The translations under genes were made by a program, and so were the position numbers. Source: Lonicera japonica (lineage: Eukaryota; Streptophyta; Magnoliopsida; Dipsacales; Caprifoliaceae). From it: a DNA stretch of 64,000 nucleotides. Positions 1-11,775 of the stretch are shown in pieces. The notes under the pieces were generated by a model that was given only the letters and a program-made list of their open reading frames with translations, was not told the DNA's origin and ran no database searches. How positions within the stretch are numbered: the stretch's first letter is position 1; each line of letters starts with the position of its first letter. The stretch spans positions 1 to 64,000 of the forward strand of contig JAKCWG010000839.1 in NCBI GenBank assembly GCA_021464415.1, in the 5' to 3' direction.

Positions 1-693
1 TGATGAGATGCCCCTCCCTTCTTCTTAAAACATGTATTGGCAATCGTAGGATCATAAGCAGACGAGAAATCAAGGATAGATTTTCCCTTTGTATTTACTA
101 CCCCAATGCCATAACCTCCATGCACCCCCTATAGTTTTCAAAAGAACTCCTACGTGCCCATTCAGATCCCCTCCTAGGAAAATCTTTTCTCTAAGTGGTA
201 TATCCTGGATCAAGCCTTCCAAGTCCTCCCAAATTTTTATCTTGAGGTGTTCTTCACACCCGACCTGAGGTGCATAAGCACTGATCACATTAAAAGTGGT
301 CTTGCTCCACTACAAATTTTAGGGCTAGATCCTATCTCCTACCCTCTTTACATCTACAATGTCCTTCTTCCACCATTTGTCGACAATTATACCCACTTCC
401 ATTTCTCGATTTAACCTTGCCAATGTACCAGAGCTTAAACCCGAAGTGTCTAATTCCTTTGCCTTAGCTCCAACCCACTTAGTTTCTTGAAGGCACATGA
501 AATTGATCCTTCTCCTGATCATTGTGTCAACTATTTCCATAGATTTTCTTGTAAGTGTGCCTATATTCCAAGTCCCAAAACGAATCCTCCTCTCATGAAC
601 TAGCTTCTTTACCCGCACCTGTTCACAAAGATGCGGGAACCCTTGCTTATTTTTCATTGCATCCAGGCGGCGATGCAGCGGGCCCTTGCTCAT
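1..693 (-). mobile_element. RTE-type LINE endonuclease fragment, broken
   Basis: Reading the minus strand from 693, the frame gives an exonuclease-endonuclease-phosphatase fold typical of plant RTE LINEs: a WNIGTL motif, then QETKW (catalytic Glu), then ISAYAPQVG and GGDLNGHVG (catalytic Asp/Asn) near 170-290. Two in-frame stops (about 322-324 and 289-291) interrupt it. Below about position 90 the typical C-terminal motif of this domain (LDFSSAYD, IANTCF) appears in another frame, so there is at least one frameshift. The RT domain would lie beyond the left edge. Seen: motifs, stops and frame change. Known family: LINE endonuclease that nicks target DNA for target-primed reverse transcription. 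Inferred: a dead copy. Confidence 0.85.
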
Positions 694-714
694 TTGTCAC
701 TGCACTCGAGCGAT

Positions 715-812
715 ACAAAATAAAATGAAAAAAGGAAGACAACCTCAAAAATGTGAAAGATCAATTAAGTATACAGATGAATCACCCTTGCCTTGGCATT
801 TATTGAGCCTCC
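715..812 (+). repeat. R1 repeat copy upstream of NLR pseudogene
   Basis: This stretch (AAGACAACCTCAAAAATGTG, then AGATCAATTA and CCTTGGCATTTATTGAG) matches the R1 repeat copies near 5.80, 6.96, 8.60, 9.90 and 13.91 kb and an inverted copy near 16.17 kb. Its position about 300 bases before an NLR start suggests that R1 is ancestral NLR upstream DNA that was duplicated with the cluster. Confidence 0.6.
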
Positions 813-1116
813 TTGATGGTGATCTTCCGCACCTTGTCAAGACAATGATACATCTAAATAAATTTGAACGCACCAGTAAGCACCTTCCTCATAAAGCACT
901 ACGCTACAAAATGGATAATTGACATTTTATCCCTTAAAATTTGCTTGTTTTCTCATTTTCTTTAAAAGTCCATTCGTTTCATTTTAGTACTCCATGTTTG
1001 AGTTGTATCTCACTTTCTTTTAAACTTAGATGTCCCGTCACTTTTTTGAATGAAAATGATCGATGAGCTCATCAGATGTTGCATCAAATGTAAAATTTCA
1101 ATTTTCACTAATAAAA

Positions 1117-3003
1117 ATGGCTGAGTACATTGTTACGTTCGTTGTTGAAAGAGCTGGAGAGCTGCTGATCAAAGAAGCAAGATTCACGTGTGGAGTGCGT
1201 GACCAACTTGAAGAACTTCAAGCGGAATCAAGGCGGATACGTTGCTTCTTAAAGATGCAGATGGAAGACAAGAGGAGAGCGAGACTCTCCAAAACTTGGT
1301 GATAGAGATAAGGCAAGTCACTTACGATGCTGAGGACGTGCTTGAATTTTTCGCCTTCAAGGTCTCGTCCAGGAGGAGGAGAAGAGGTATAAGAAACGTC
1401 TCTTGAGATTTGCTTGCATCTTCAACGAAGGAATTGCCGTCTACATGGTTGGCTCAAAGATAGACAGTATCAAAATCAGCAAACTCACTGCAGGTTTGCA
1501 AGGCTTTGGCATAAGAGCCGTAACAGGAGGAGGAGAAGGTCCGAGCTCTAGTCACTAAAGACTAAATTAGCTAAGGAGGTCTAATTCCCAGTTATCGAAG
1601 AGGATTTTGTGGGATTTGATGAAGACATCAAGATATTGGTGAGAAATTGGTCAATCAATACTCAGATCATTGAGTTGTTTCCATTTGTGGCACGGGTGGT
1701 TTGTGAAAGACCACTCTTGCTAAGAAAGTTTATCATCACCCGACACTAGATGCCACTTTGATAGTTTGGCTTGGGTTTGTATCTCCAGAACTGGCAAAAA
1801 GATGGATGTTTTAAAAGAAATCCTAATCAAACTTTTTCCAGAAAGGATGACGGTGATCAGAAGAATGACAGATGCAGAATTAGTAAAGCTACTTTATGAG
1901 ACCCAACAGCAGAAAAAAGTTTGGTGGTTCTTGATGACATTTGGTCCTATGATGTTTGGAATACCTTACGACCAGCCTTTCCAGATGGAGACACTGGTAG
2001 CAAAATATTGCTCACTACGCTTAAGAATGGATGTGGCTTTTCGCATTGATCCAAATGCTTTGCTGCATCAACTGGGGTTCCTAAACAGAGAAGAAGGTTG
2101 GCAGTTGAGTATGAAGAAAGCATTCCAGGAAGAAGAGGTACAGGTAATTCATAACCCAATTTTCTGAAAGGCAATTTGGTGACCTAGGGTGGCCATTGTG
2201 AAGAGTGAGGCATAGGCATTCATTTTTTAATTTTATATATATATAATATAATACTAGACTACTAGTGTAATGCAAATTCACATGAAACATAGTCATTAGG
2301 TCACTAACAACATGAAGATTGGAGCCAAGTTCCCATTCATACCAAACTATCAATTTATCTCAAGCAACAATAAAAAGCTCTTAGAAAAAAGTAAGAAAGA
2401 CTACAATAGAAAGAAAAGAGGAAGAAAGTTCCAGATAAGATTAAGCAAAAAATGCTTTGTGTGAATGGGAGGAATGGAAGATGGGTTTGCTTATGATGGT
2501 TGATAGGTTCCCTTCCGTTCTCTTAAATGGTAATGTATTTTAACAAAAAGAAAAATTGGCTGTTGTTTTAATATATATATATATGTATAAATCTTTTATC
2601 TGCGCCCGCCTAACTCGATTAGGTGGCCACCTAAATCCATCCACCTAATTCATCCAGGGATTAATCAAACGCCTAGGCACAGCTTAGTGCCTAACTCGAT
2701 TAGGTGGCCGCCTAAATCCACCTAATTCATCCAGCGATTAATCAAATGCCTAGGTACAGCTTAGCGCCTATGCTTTTATCTTGTGTAGCTGTTTAGTTGA
2801 GTAGGAGACTTCCTTAGTTATCCTCTATATGAATTGTCTTGAGAGTGGGCCCATGGTTTGGGCTTTATTATTGTGTAAGTGACAACTTTGGGCCCGATTG
2901 GGCCATGTGCAGAATTGAGGATTGAAAATATGCTCGAGGCATTTGGCAATAAAGTTCGAGGAGGAGACTCTTACATAATCCAGCATGTCCCTAACGTCAC
3001 AAT
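1117..3003 (+). pseudogene. CC-NB-ARC-LRR (NLR) pseudogene, LRR exon largely deleted
   Basis: This is a close paralogue of the NLR gene at 17,391. The ATG at 1117 opens MAEYIVTFVVERAGELL, the start of an Rx-N coiled coil. A one-base loss in an A run near 1253 shifts the frame; the homology then continues through the YDAEDVLE (EDVID-like) motif, the P-loop region, kinase-2 and RNBS-C in several frames. The P-loop carries a TGA (1703-1705) in place of a conserved Gly. Exon 1 ends near 2141 at the same place as in the paralogue, and intron homology follows. About 2 kb equivalent to the rest of the intron and nearly all of the second exon is missing; only the last ~90 bases of the LRR exon (2911-3003) remain. 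Known family: intracellular immune receptor. Inferred: non-functional. Confidence 0.88.
2600..2766 (+). repeat. Tandem duplication (~82 bp x2) in pseudogene intron
   Basis: The unit containing GCCTAACTCGATTAGGTGG and ATTAATCAAACGCCTAGGC occurs twice in a row. The intact paralogue has a single related copy in its intron (about 18,866-18,965), so this expansion arose after the two genes separated. Confidence 0.75.
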
Positions 3004-4560
3004 CATCTAATTACCACCGTCCTTGTTGATGAATTGGAGAGGCAGGAATCTAGGTACACCTTTTCTTTTATTAGAAATGTTTATGAACTACTTATGTAGT
3101 TATTTTTTCACTTCATCAATTATTTATTTATTTTTTATGTAGAACAAGTAGCAGAAGCCTATTTGGCAGACCGTTGCAACCCCACAGACCCAAAAAAGTG
3201 TCAATCGCAGAATCACGTGGCCCAGAGAATTCATGTCACTGTTGATGACGATAAAGCACGCTGTTTTTCAGCTTAATTTCTTCATTTAGGCCTCCGAATC
3301 ACAAATTTACTATTTATGGCATGTTCAAATTTGCTAATAAGTTGAGTTATTTAGGTTAGATTTGACAGAAGTCAAACCACATGATTCTCAGCATCAACAC
3401 TGCATGATCCCATGATCTTTGCGATTTCTATTTTTGGCAATTATTTTGAATTTATTTCATTTCTTGCCTTCTCCTCCCGGGGTTTCTTTGTATTGTGAGT
3501 GTTTTTCTCTATAGTAAGTGTTTATTGCTTGCTTGACCATGATTTGCCCATTTCATAACTTTCTGCTACAGCAATTTTTATATTTTCTTATTTCGTTATG
3601 TCATTTTTAAATTTATTGGATCTTGTGTTATCAAAGAACTAGACTTATTATTGAATTAAAGAATTCTCCTTCGCACTTTAGCAGAAAACTACACTGAAGG
3701 AAATAATAGATTGAAAACTACGGTCCATTTGGACCGAGGGAACAGGCAGGGAAGGAAAGGAAAGGGAGTAGTAGTGATTACAAATACTTGTTTGTTTAGA
3801 GGTATGTTGGGAGTGGAAAGAAATGGGGAATGGGGGGAATCTGGAGGGGTGGGATTCGATATTTTATCTCCTTCCTTATTATATTTGGGGAGGATTAGGA
3901 GGAAAAAAATGATTTTAATGAATTTTTCCCATTAAATTCCAAATTTAATGTTAATTTGTTAACAATGTTTAAATCACATTCCTTTCCTTTCTTTTCTTCT
4001 TTTTATCCAAACGAGTTGCTTCCATTGTTTTCTTTTCCATCCTTAGCTAGCAAATAAATAACAATTAAATTAAACTCATTTCTTTCCGTTCCATTCTTTC
4101 CCCTCCTAATTTAACTACTTCCTTTCCATTCCCTTCCCTCAATCCAAATGGACTCTAAGGGTGTGTTTGGGTACATAGAATTGTAATTTTAGAAATTACA
4201 ATTTCCAATATTTGCAGTTACATTTTTGGTCATTTATTGATTTCAATTACAATTCTAAATCTTTTGACATATATGTAAAAGTAGTAGCCAAATATCAGGA
4301 TACGTTCAAACTTTTTGATGATAAGTACTTTGTTCATACAGCATTGCTGACAAAATACAAAAAGATGTGGGTATTGGCACTGTAGGAAAGTACTTTAGCA
4401 CTCCCAAATAATATTTAGGGGGCATTTTACCATAATCTTTTGTGATGCTTACAGATTTTGTGACTACTAATTTTGAGTGCTAGAGCATATTATATGAAGT
4501 GCCAATAGCTACGTTATAATAAATTGTCTTGATTAATAGGTGAATGAATGATCTTTGTAA
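3004..4560 (+). repeat. 3' flank paralogous to that of the intact NLR
   Basis: The sequence after the pseudogene matches 21,120-22,130 downstream of the intact NLR: for example the CAGAAGCCTATTTGG region with AAAAAAGTG and AATCGCAG, the ATTTACTATTTATGGCATGTT tract, and near 4200-4310 TCATTTATTGATTTCAATTA and AAACTTTTTGATGA. The main difference is an inserted MITE (3721-4154). This defines a segmental duplication of gene plus about 1.5 kb of downstream DNA. No coding region is seen. Confidence 0.75.
3721..4154 (+). mobile_element. MITE with inverted ends and CTA target duplication
   Basis: The left end reads CGGTCCATTTGGACCGAGGG and the right end TCCCTCAATCCAAATGGACT, which are inverted repeats of about 20 bases with a few mismatches. 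CTA occurs on both sides (3718-3720 and 4155-4157). The paralogous flank at about 21,820-21,835 runs across the same point without the insert, giving an empty site. A 3-bp target duplication and this size (434 bp) suit a PIF/Harbinger-like MITE, but family assignment is inference. No coding capacity. Confidence 0.8.
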
Positions 4561-4639
4561 GTGGCAGTGCCTTTTTTTTCCATAACTAGCGGTTTGTATA
4601 CATTACTGGTTTGAAGAAAAGGATGCATGGCTTTTGGAT

Positions 4640-5220
4640 CAGTTGGCAGATGTCTTTTAGATCATTAATGGGCTTGATATTTTTGATGTGTTACAGGTTT
4701 TGAAGATGGGGGATGAGTCTCTGTTCGGATTTTCGGTATGCTTTGTTGTAGTGTTTGGCAGGAGTAGATGGGTTTTTGAGGATAGAAATGCCCAGATGGA
4801 TTTGCAGAGGCAATTGGTTTTCTTGAGTGTTTGATTTTGTCCACCATAATGGGTGTTCTGCGCCTCTACCTTCGGTGAAGGTTAAATGTGATGCTTATCT
4901 TTTTGGCTGGCTACTACGGGCTTGGGTACTGGTTGTTGCATGGAGATAGTAAATGTGGCCTGCTCCTAGCTGCTTCAGTGCATAAGGAAGACGTGTTTTT
5001 TTTTGTTCTTATGGCTTAGTTGTTGGAAATTGCGGAGGGGCTCGCTCTAGTAGCTGAGATTGGTGCGCCTAGAGTGCCTTAATGAATTTGGGTCCATTCA
5101 TTCAGATATTCAGTTGCTTTCGAGGGACATCTAGGTGTTTTTTAATTTTGTTGCCGGTAATCATAATAGTGTTGCTCATGATTAGCTCGCTATATATGCT
5201 TTTGTTTTTACTTTGTTGGA
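4640..5220 (+). pseudogene. LINE C-terminal RNase H domain relic
   Basis: In mixed frames the plus strand reads like the zinc-finger/RNase H tail of a plant L1-type LINE or related reverse-transcriptase pseudogene: RWVFEDRNAQ near 4765, VKVKCDA near 4880 (the usual VKxNxDA opening of the RVT_3 fold), LLEIAEGLALVAEIGA near 5025-5070, and NFVAGNHNSVAH near 5145-5180. Stops and frameshifts are frequent. The upstream RT is absent. Seen: the series of motifs in the right order. Inferred: old LINE-derived debris. Confidence 0.55.
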
Positions 5221-5749
5221 TAGTTGAGACTTCTTATTTTCAGATTGGTTGACGGATCTTGTTTATCCGCTCCTACTCGATTTCGTATGGCTGAATACAT
5301 TTAAAACGTGGTTTGTTTTTTGGGTTGCTAACCAAAAATTAATCTGCCTACTCTATTTTTTTTTCCTGAAGGTTTGCTTTTAGTGGTATAAATGAACTTG
5401 ATGGTTTGTAATTGTCAGATTGTAAAGAAGTATAAGGTGCTCTGTTTGTTGTTGTTGTTGTTGTTTTTTTTTTTTTTTTTTTCTGGCAAAACTTCCTGCT
5501 CGCATGAAGGTGCCCAGTTGCTCTGTTTTTTTGGAAAGAAGTATAATGGGGGTTTCTAATGGGGATTTTGGAAGTGTTGTTGAGGACGAATTTTAGAGAG
5601 AGATAATGATAATGATGATAGGAATAATTAATTAATTAATAATTGTTGATTATTGTAGCTCAAAAAAAAAATGTGATGTATGACAATAGTAAAAATCTTT
5701 TTTTTTTTTTTTTTAAAGAAGTGTTTGTGAGATATTAGGTGGGTGGTAA
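5221..5749. other. Noncoding, low-complexity stretch
   Basis: It holds a short TTG microsatellite (about 5447-5465), poly-T runs (5466-5482 and 5699-5714) and AT-rich sequence. No gene is seen. Confidence 0.7.
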
Positions 5750-7042
5750 TAGCCCCATCCAAAATGAGTGGAATGTAATTTTAAAGAATAAAATGAAAAA
5801 AAAAGGCAACTTCAAAGGTGAGATCAAAGATCAAATACCCAAACAAATAAATGACCCTCATGTTGGCCATAACGGATAAATATAATAAAAAAAAATAATC
5901 ACAATATTCATTTTTCTTTTATTGAAAAATATATTAGCAGTTAGTTAGTCATAAATTTATTATAGTTATTTGAGAAGTCTAAGTGATTGTGTACATGTGT
6001 AAAGTTATACGATATTATTATTTGCTGCATAGTAGTAACAACATCAAGTGAGTTTATGTTCAATATCATTGATAAAGTTAGTAGAGCAATAGTTCAAGAA
6101 TTATTTCCCTTAAATACAACAAGAAACGTGTTAAAATAAAGAGGATCTACCATAAGTTATGATAAAAAGTGCCGCGCTACCATATATATTTGAAATTATT
6201 ATGCTATGATTTTCTATAGTTTTTCGACATATATAATGGCGCGCCATGTTTTTAATAAAATCATAATATGACATATTTAACATATGCATGTGCACAACAC
6301 ATGTTATATGCTAGTAAGAAAGTATTATTAGAGTCCTCTTAGTTATTTTTTTACCCCTCTGGATATAAATGCTAGATTCCAACATAACAATAAAATTTTG
6401 AGAGATGCTATTGACAGAGCCCAATAATTTCGTATCAGCCGGCACAAAGCACCTTATCTTTATTGCCTTTAATTTGACATAAAATTGTTTTGGCAGAAAT
6501 TTGTTATTTTGTATCGTATTTCCAAAATTTTATACCAACGGGAATTAAGATTTCTTGTTAAATAAAAAAAAATGATAATAATAATATAAAAAACTGTATT
6601 TTATGATTTTTATATTGGAAAAACAAATAAATAAAGACCAAAACTTGGATAGTTGTGGCTCGTCAAAAAGATAAAGTCTGAATAATGCACTGATTCAAGA
6701 TAAAATAAGATGAAAAAGTTGTAAAAAGATAAAATGGAATAATGCATCTCAATAATTAAAGTTGGAACACCTTTAAAAATTTAGTGGATTGTGGGGGCAA
6801 TTCCTCCCTTAACTTGTCTTTTCTTCCGTCCTTGTCCTTACGAATTTTCTATTTAAAAAGTTTGATGGAAATTTAATTTTGAATGAAAGTGATACACGAA
6901 TCAAAATTTTTTAATTAAAACAAATTGAATGTAACTGTAAAAATTGCAGTGAAAAAAAAAAGAGAGGCAAACTTTAAAAGTGTGAAAGATTAATTACCCA
7001 CACAAATAAATGATCCTTGCCTTGGCCGCAACTGATTTATAT

Positions 7043-7060
7043 AATATAATAATAATAATA

Positions 7061-7103
<43 letters not shown>
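7043..7103. repeat. (AAT)n microsatellite
   Basis: About twenty AAT/ATA units in a row, just after an R1 module. Confidence 0.9.
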
Positions 7104-7106
<3 letters not shown>

Positions 7107-7496
7107 CATAATATTCTTTACCAATTGATTTCATTTTTTAAGGTTTCATGAATATTTTTATTTTTTTGAATTATTTTCGAACTTTACAACGAAAGTGACT
7201 TCAAAGAAGACATAAAAATATTTAAAGATTGTTGAAATTCCCTCTTCGTTTCACATTAGGAGTTTAAACTTTTAAAAGATACATTAATTTTAATAAAATC
7301 AATATTTGAACAAAATAATTAACTATCATGAAATTTTGTATATTGAGTATATCCTAAAACAAAAAATATTATTTATTTATTTAGATTCCTGAGAGAAAGT
7401 GGAGGGAGAGTTGTTCATCTATTGAAATGTGAAGGGAACAAAGTGTTAGATAAGCGAAAACTTTCAAAGAGAGAAATTAGAATAAAATATAATTGC

Positions 7497-7790
7497 AGTG
7501 TTTCATATACAATCAGAAGATTAATTGGCCGATCTACTTACTAAGGCCGTTTCTAACATAATCTTTTCCAGATTAGTCAACAAGTTGGGCATGTTCAATA
7601 TTTATGCACCAACTTGACGGGGAGTGTTAAAATATATTATATATTATTTAATATGTAATATATATCTAGTTTTCTTTTATTAGTAGGTTTCCTTATTCTA
7701 TTAGGTATCTTATTGTTTACATGATTCTATAAATTGAACTATCTTGTATTAATATTATCCAATCAATTACAAATATCTTTTCTACTATCA
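7497..7790 (+). mobile_element. Ty1/copia 3' end: RNase H tail, PPT and short LTR
   Basis: The last ~40 codons of a copia polyprotein are readable up to 7614: LADLLTKAVS, then KLGMFNIYAPT and a stop, the usual plant copia ending; an in-frame TAA lies just before LADLL. A purine tract (GGGGAG, 7619-7624) serves as the polypurine tract, and the LTR begins TGTTAAAATAT at 7625 and appears to end in ATCA at 7790 (166 bp). Everything 5' of the RNase H tail is missing. The sequence after 7790 resumes the R2 module, so the element sits inside that repeat. Inferred: 5'-truncated relic. Confidence 0.8.
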
Positions 7791-10424
7791 AGAAAATTGA
7801 CATAAAATTATTTTGGCAGAAATTTGTTATTTTGTATCATATTTCCAAAATTTTATAGGAATGAGAATTAAGATTTCGTTAAATAAGTAAATAAATAAAA
7901 ACTAATTTTTATGATTTGATATTGGAAAAACAAATAAAGAAAGACCAAAGACTTCAAGAGTAGTTCCTCGTCAAAAAGATATAAAGGTGGAATAATGCAC
8001 TGAATTAACATAAAGTTTAAACAACAATAATAGTAATATTATCATCTAAATAATTAAAGTTCCTTTGTTCTGAATTTTATAATGGATTTTACAAAAAGTT
8101 TGCTTGTTCACTCATTTCGATCTTTAAAATTTCGTTTTTATTTTAGTAGTACTCAAAATTTAATTACGTCTTACATTCATTTTAATATAAACGTCTCGTC
8201 TTTTTTTGAAACGAAAAATCTATTATTTGAATTAAATGTCTTTGTGATATATGCAAGGGCAAAGTTATACAGAAGAAAATTAAAAAAATAAATTTAGTAC
8301 TAATATTATTTTTATTCAATATTAGAAGGATAATTAATACTAGTAGTTAGCTTTTAAAAATTAAGAAGGCAAACTTAACTAATTAATATACAGATATTTG
8401 TAGTAATTGCAATAATAAAATAGCAATTTTTAAAAATTTTGGGTGGCGGATTGCGCCCTTTATTTTGCCTTCCTTCTGCCCCTGCCCACATGAATTTTTT
8501 GTCCACAAATTGATAAAAATCTAATTTTAAATGAAAGTGATGTGAGTGAAACTTGAGGACTAAAAAAAAGAGAGAGGAATGTAATTTTGAAGAATACAAT
8601 GAACAACAAAGAAAAAGACAAACTTCAAAGGTGTGATGAAAGATCAATTACTCATACAAATGAATGACTCTTATGTTGGCCGGAGCGGATTTATACGATA
8701 AAATAAAATAATAAAAAATAATACGAATATTCATTTTCGGTCTAAGCGGGCTATGTGTATGTGTACCAATACTACAACATCAAGTGAGTATCATGTTCAA
8801 ATAAGAACATGTTAAAATAAAGAGGTGGTTAATATAAGTTATAATAGAAAGTGCCCATTATCACGTAACCATATATATATATATATATGAAATTATTATG
8901 CTATGGTTTTCTACGGTTTTTAGACATATATGTATTGGTACGCTATGTTTTTGATAAAATCATAATAGGATAGATTTTACATACCCTGTGCATTAATATG
9001 GATTGTATGCTAGTAATAGCGCATTATTATAGCCCTCTTAGGTTCTTTCTATGTGTCTACATTTAAATTCTAAATTCCAACAAAACAATAAAATTTTGAG
9101 AGAAGCTATTGCCAAACGTAATTATTTTTTATCAATGCAAAACACCTTATCTTTATTGATTTTAAATTGAAATAAAAATTATTTTGGCAGAAAATTGTTA
9201 TTGTGTATCTTATTTCCAAAATTTTATACGAATGAAAATTAAGATTTATTGTTTTAAAAAATAAAAAAATAAAAAATTTTTATAATTTGATATTAGAAAG
9301 ACAAATGAAGAAAGTCCAAAGACTTGAAAAGTAGGGCCTTGTCAAAATAAAAAGGTCGAATAATGCATCTAAATAATTGAAGTTGAACACATATTATAAA
9401 AAGTTTGGTTGTTTGACTCATTTCGATTTTTAAAATTCTATTAATTTCATTTTAGTATTCAAAATTTAAATTGCGGTTTAATTTCATTTTAACATAAACA
9501 TCTCATCTCTTTTTAGAACGGAAAATCCATTATTCAAACTAAATATCTATGTACTACATGCAAAGGCAAAGCTATAAAGACAAAAATTAAAAAGATAAAC
9601 TTAGTATTAATATTATTTTTATTCAATATTAAAAGAATGATTAATATTAATAGTTAGCTTTTAAAAATTTAAGGATGCAAATTTAGCTAATTAATATACA
9701 TATATTAGTAAAAGTAATAGTAATAATAGTAAAATAGCAATTTTGGAAAATTGAGGATGGCGGGGGACCAATTGGTCCCTTAGGTTGCCTTTCCTTCTGC
9801 CACTGGCCACATAAATTTTCTATCCAAAAAATCAATAAAAAACTAATTTTAAATAAAGTGTGCGACTCAAATTTTGATTACTAAAATGTGTGAAATTTAA
9901 CTTTAAAGACCACTGAAACCAAAAAAAAAAAAAGAAGGCAAACTTCAAAACCGTGATCAAAGATCAATTGTCCGTACAAATAAATGATCCTCATGTTGGC
10001 TAAAACTGATTTATACAATAAAATAATAAAAAAAATAATCGTAATATTCTTTACCAACTAGTTTCATTATCAATTTTTTTAGGTTTCATGAATATTTTGA
10101 TTTTATTTTTGAATTACTTTTCGACTTTACTATAAATCTGACTTCAAAAAAGACGATAATAAATCATAAATGTTGCCAAAATGCCCACTTCTTTAGCCCC
10201 TCATTAGGGGTTTAAACTTTTGTAGGATACATAAATTTTAATATAATTGACGTTTAAATAGAATAATTAATTATTATGAGATTTTGTATATTTATCATTT
10301 GTATGATAAAAGAAAAAAAATATGCTCTTAATTTATAATCTGGAAAGAAAGTGGAGGGAGAGTTGTTCATCATTTGAAAACTTGCAACTAGAGTGAAAAA
10401 AACGTGTATGACAGCAAGAAAATA

Positions 10425-10640
10425 AGTTAAAAGTTAAAAGTTAAGTTAAAATAAAGGTAAAGGAGAGGGATGTCTTCTCAAGTAAAGTGACACATCGTAT
10501 TATTGCCTAAGAAATGATAGAGCTCCTCAAATATTGCATTAAATATAATTGAGAGTTCATAATTTCAATTCTCGCAAAGAAAAATCGCCTAGTACATTGT
10601 TAAGTTTGTTGTTGAAAGAGTAGGAGAGATGATATAAATG
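10425..10640 (+). pseudogene. Relic of a third NLR: 5' leader and first ~20 codons only
   Basis: The segment matches the leader and start of the intact NLR at 17,205-17,440: GGAGAGGGATGTCTTCTCAA, ATTGAGAGTTCATAATTTCA, TCAATTCTCGCAAAG, then codons equivalent to MAE-VV-FVVER-GE. The initiator ATGGCTGAG has become ATCGCCTAG, destroying the start and creating a stop. Homology ends near 10,640, where unrelated AT-rich sequence begins. It shows that the cluster once held at least three NLR copies or partial copies. Confidence 0.8.
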
Positions 10641-11389
10641 ACTACATTTAATTGCAACATATGTCACAACCAAATTAAAACAAGTAAATTTATATTATGA
10701 GAATATTCAACCTATTAACGCATTAATATCACTATTTGGTAAATGAAGCTGGTAAATATGGCATTGTTATATATTAAAAAAGATATTCTTATCGGCTTTA
10801 TTTACGGGATAATCATACTGGGTGTATTAATGAGTTGTATATTCTATCAAAGGCAGTTCTTCAAAGCTGTTGAAACAATATTATGGAATTATTTGGACTA
10901 AATATCCATGTGTCACAAGCAGGGGTGGAGCATTAAAGAAGAAAATTTAGTATTAATATTATTTTTATTCAATATTCGGGGGTGGGGGAGGATGGTTAGT
11001 ACTAGTTGTTAGCTTTTAAAAACTTATGGAAGGCAAACTTAACAAGTATGCATATTTTTGTAATTTTTAAAAGTAATTAGCAATTTCTGAAAATTAATTT
11101 AGGGGTGTGGAGGATAATAATGCATCTAAATAAAGTTGAACCAAGTACCACTATGTGACAAATGAGTGATAGATATTTTACCTACATGAAATTTGTATTT
11201 ACTCTCATTTCGATCTTTAAAATTTTGTTTATTTTATTTTAATACTCAAAATTTAAATTGCATCTCTTTTTCCTTTTAACTAATTAGATGTTGCGTCATT
11301 TTTTTAAACAAAAATTTTATTTTTGGTCCCATGTACGACATGCCTCAGCCAAGCTATAAATTTTTTAAAGAGGGCATGTTTAAAACTAA
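10641..11389. other. Noncoding, partial R3 repeat
   Basis: Contains one R3 module (about 10,935-11,060) and AT-rich sequence. No gene is seen. Confidence 0.6.
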
Positions 11390-11775
11390 GAACATCTCCA
11401 ACTGTAGTGTATAATTTTGATTTGTGTAAAATTTATACGTTTTGTTAAAAAAAAAGGTCTTCAGCAATCTTTTAAGAAACTTTGACACCTAGAATTTGTG
11501 TAAAATACAAACATAATTTACACAACCACGTCAGATAATCTCGCCTCTATTATTTCTCATCCCATATGTAGAAATAAATGGATTTGAAAAATAAGGGAAT
11601 AAATGTAGGATAAGTTCCACTTGTGCATATCTAATTGGTTGTTTATATTTTTATACAAAAGTTTAAAACGGACTGTTGGAGTTTAAAATGAATTTTTTAT
11701 TATTTTTGTGTAAATCCCACTTTGACACGTAGGATTTACTCAAAAAATTATACAACACGATTGGAGATGCTCTAA
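11390..11775 (+). mobile_element. MITE with GAGCATCTCCAA-type ends
   Basis: The left end GAACATCTCCAACTGTAGTG and the right end CACGATTGGAGATGCTC are inverted repeats, followed inward by TGTATAATTTT and its complement. The related module at about 14,060-14,090 reads continuously across the same point without the insert, which is an empty-site comparison. No coding capacity. This terminal motif is common in plant hAT- or Mutator-like MITEs; the superfamily is not settled here. Confidence 0.8.

Larger units (their letters stand above)
5750..10320 (+). repeat. Degenerate direct-repeat array (R1/R2/R3 modules)
   Basis: Three modules recur in this gene-free stretch. R1 (AGGCAAACTTCAAAGGTGTG, then ATCAATTAC and ATGTTGGCC) is at about 5800-5880, 6957-7040, 8600-8700 and 9930-10,020. 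R2 (TTTGGCAGAAATTTGTTATT, then TTTCCAAAATTTTATA) is at about 6470-6600, 7800-7900 and 9165-9290. R3 (TTAGTATTAATATTATTTTT, then TAGTTAGCTTTTAAAAA) is at about 8290-8370 and 9600-9690 and again to the right at 10,940, 11,810 and 14,115. Spacing is roughly 1.1-1.7 kb and divergence is considerable. Because R1 also lies before the NLR pseudogene, the array looks like repeated NLR flanking DNA. No open frame of note was found. Confidence 0.65.

Noticed and set aside
3711..3935. 74-codon open frame
   Set aside because: It lies within a MITE and has no recognisable motif.
8082..8647. Open frames in the R2/R3 repeat field
   Set aside because: AT-rich, not conserved between repeat copies, no motifs.
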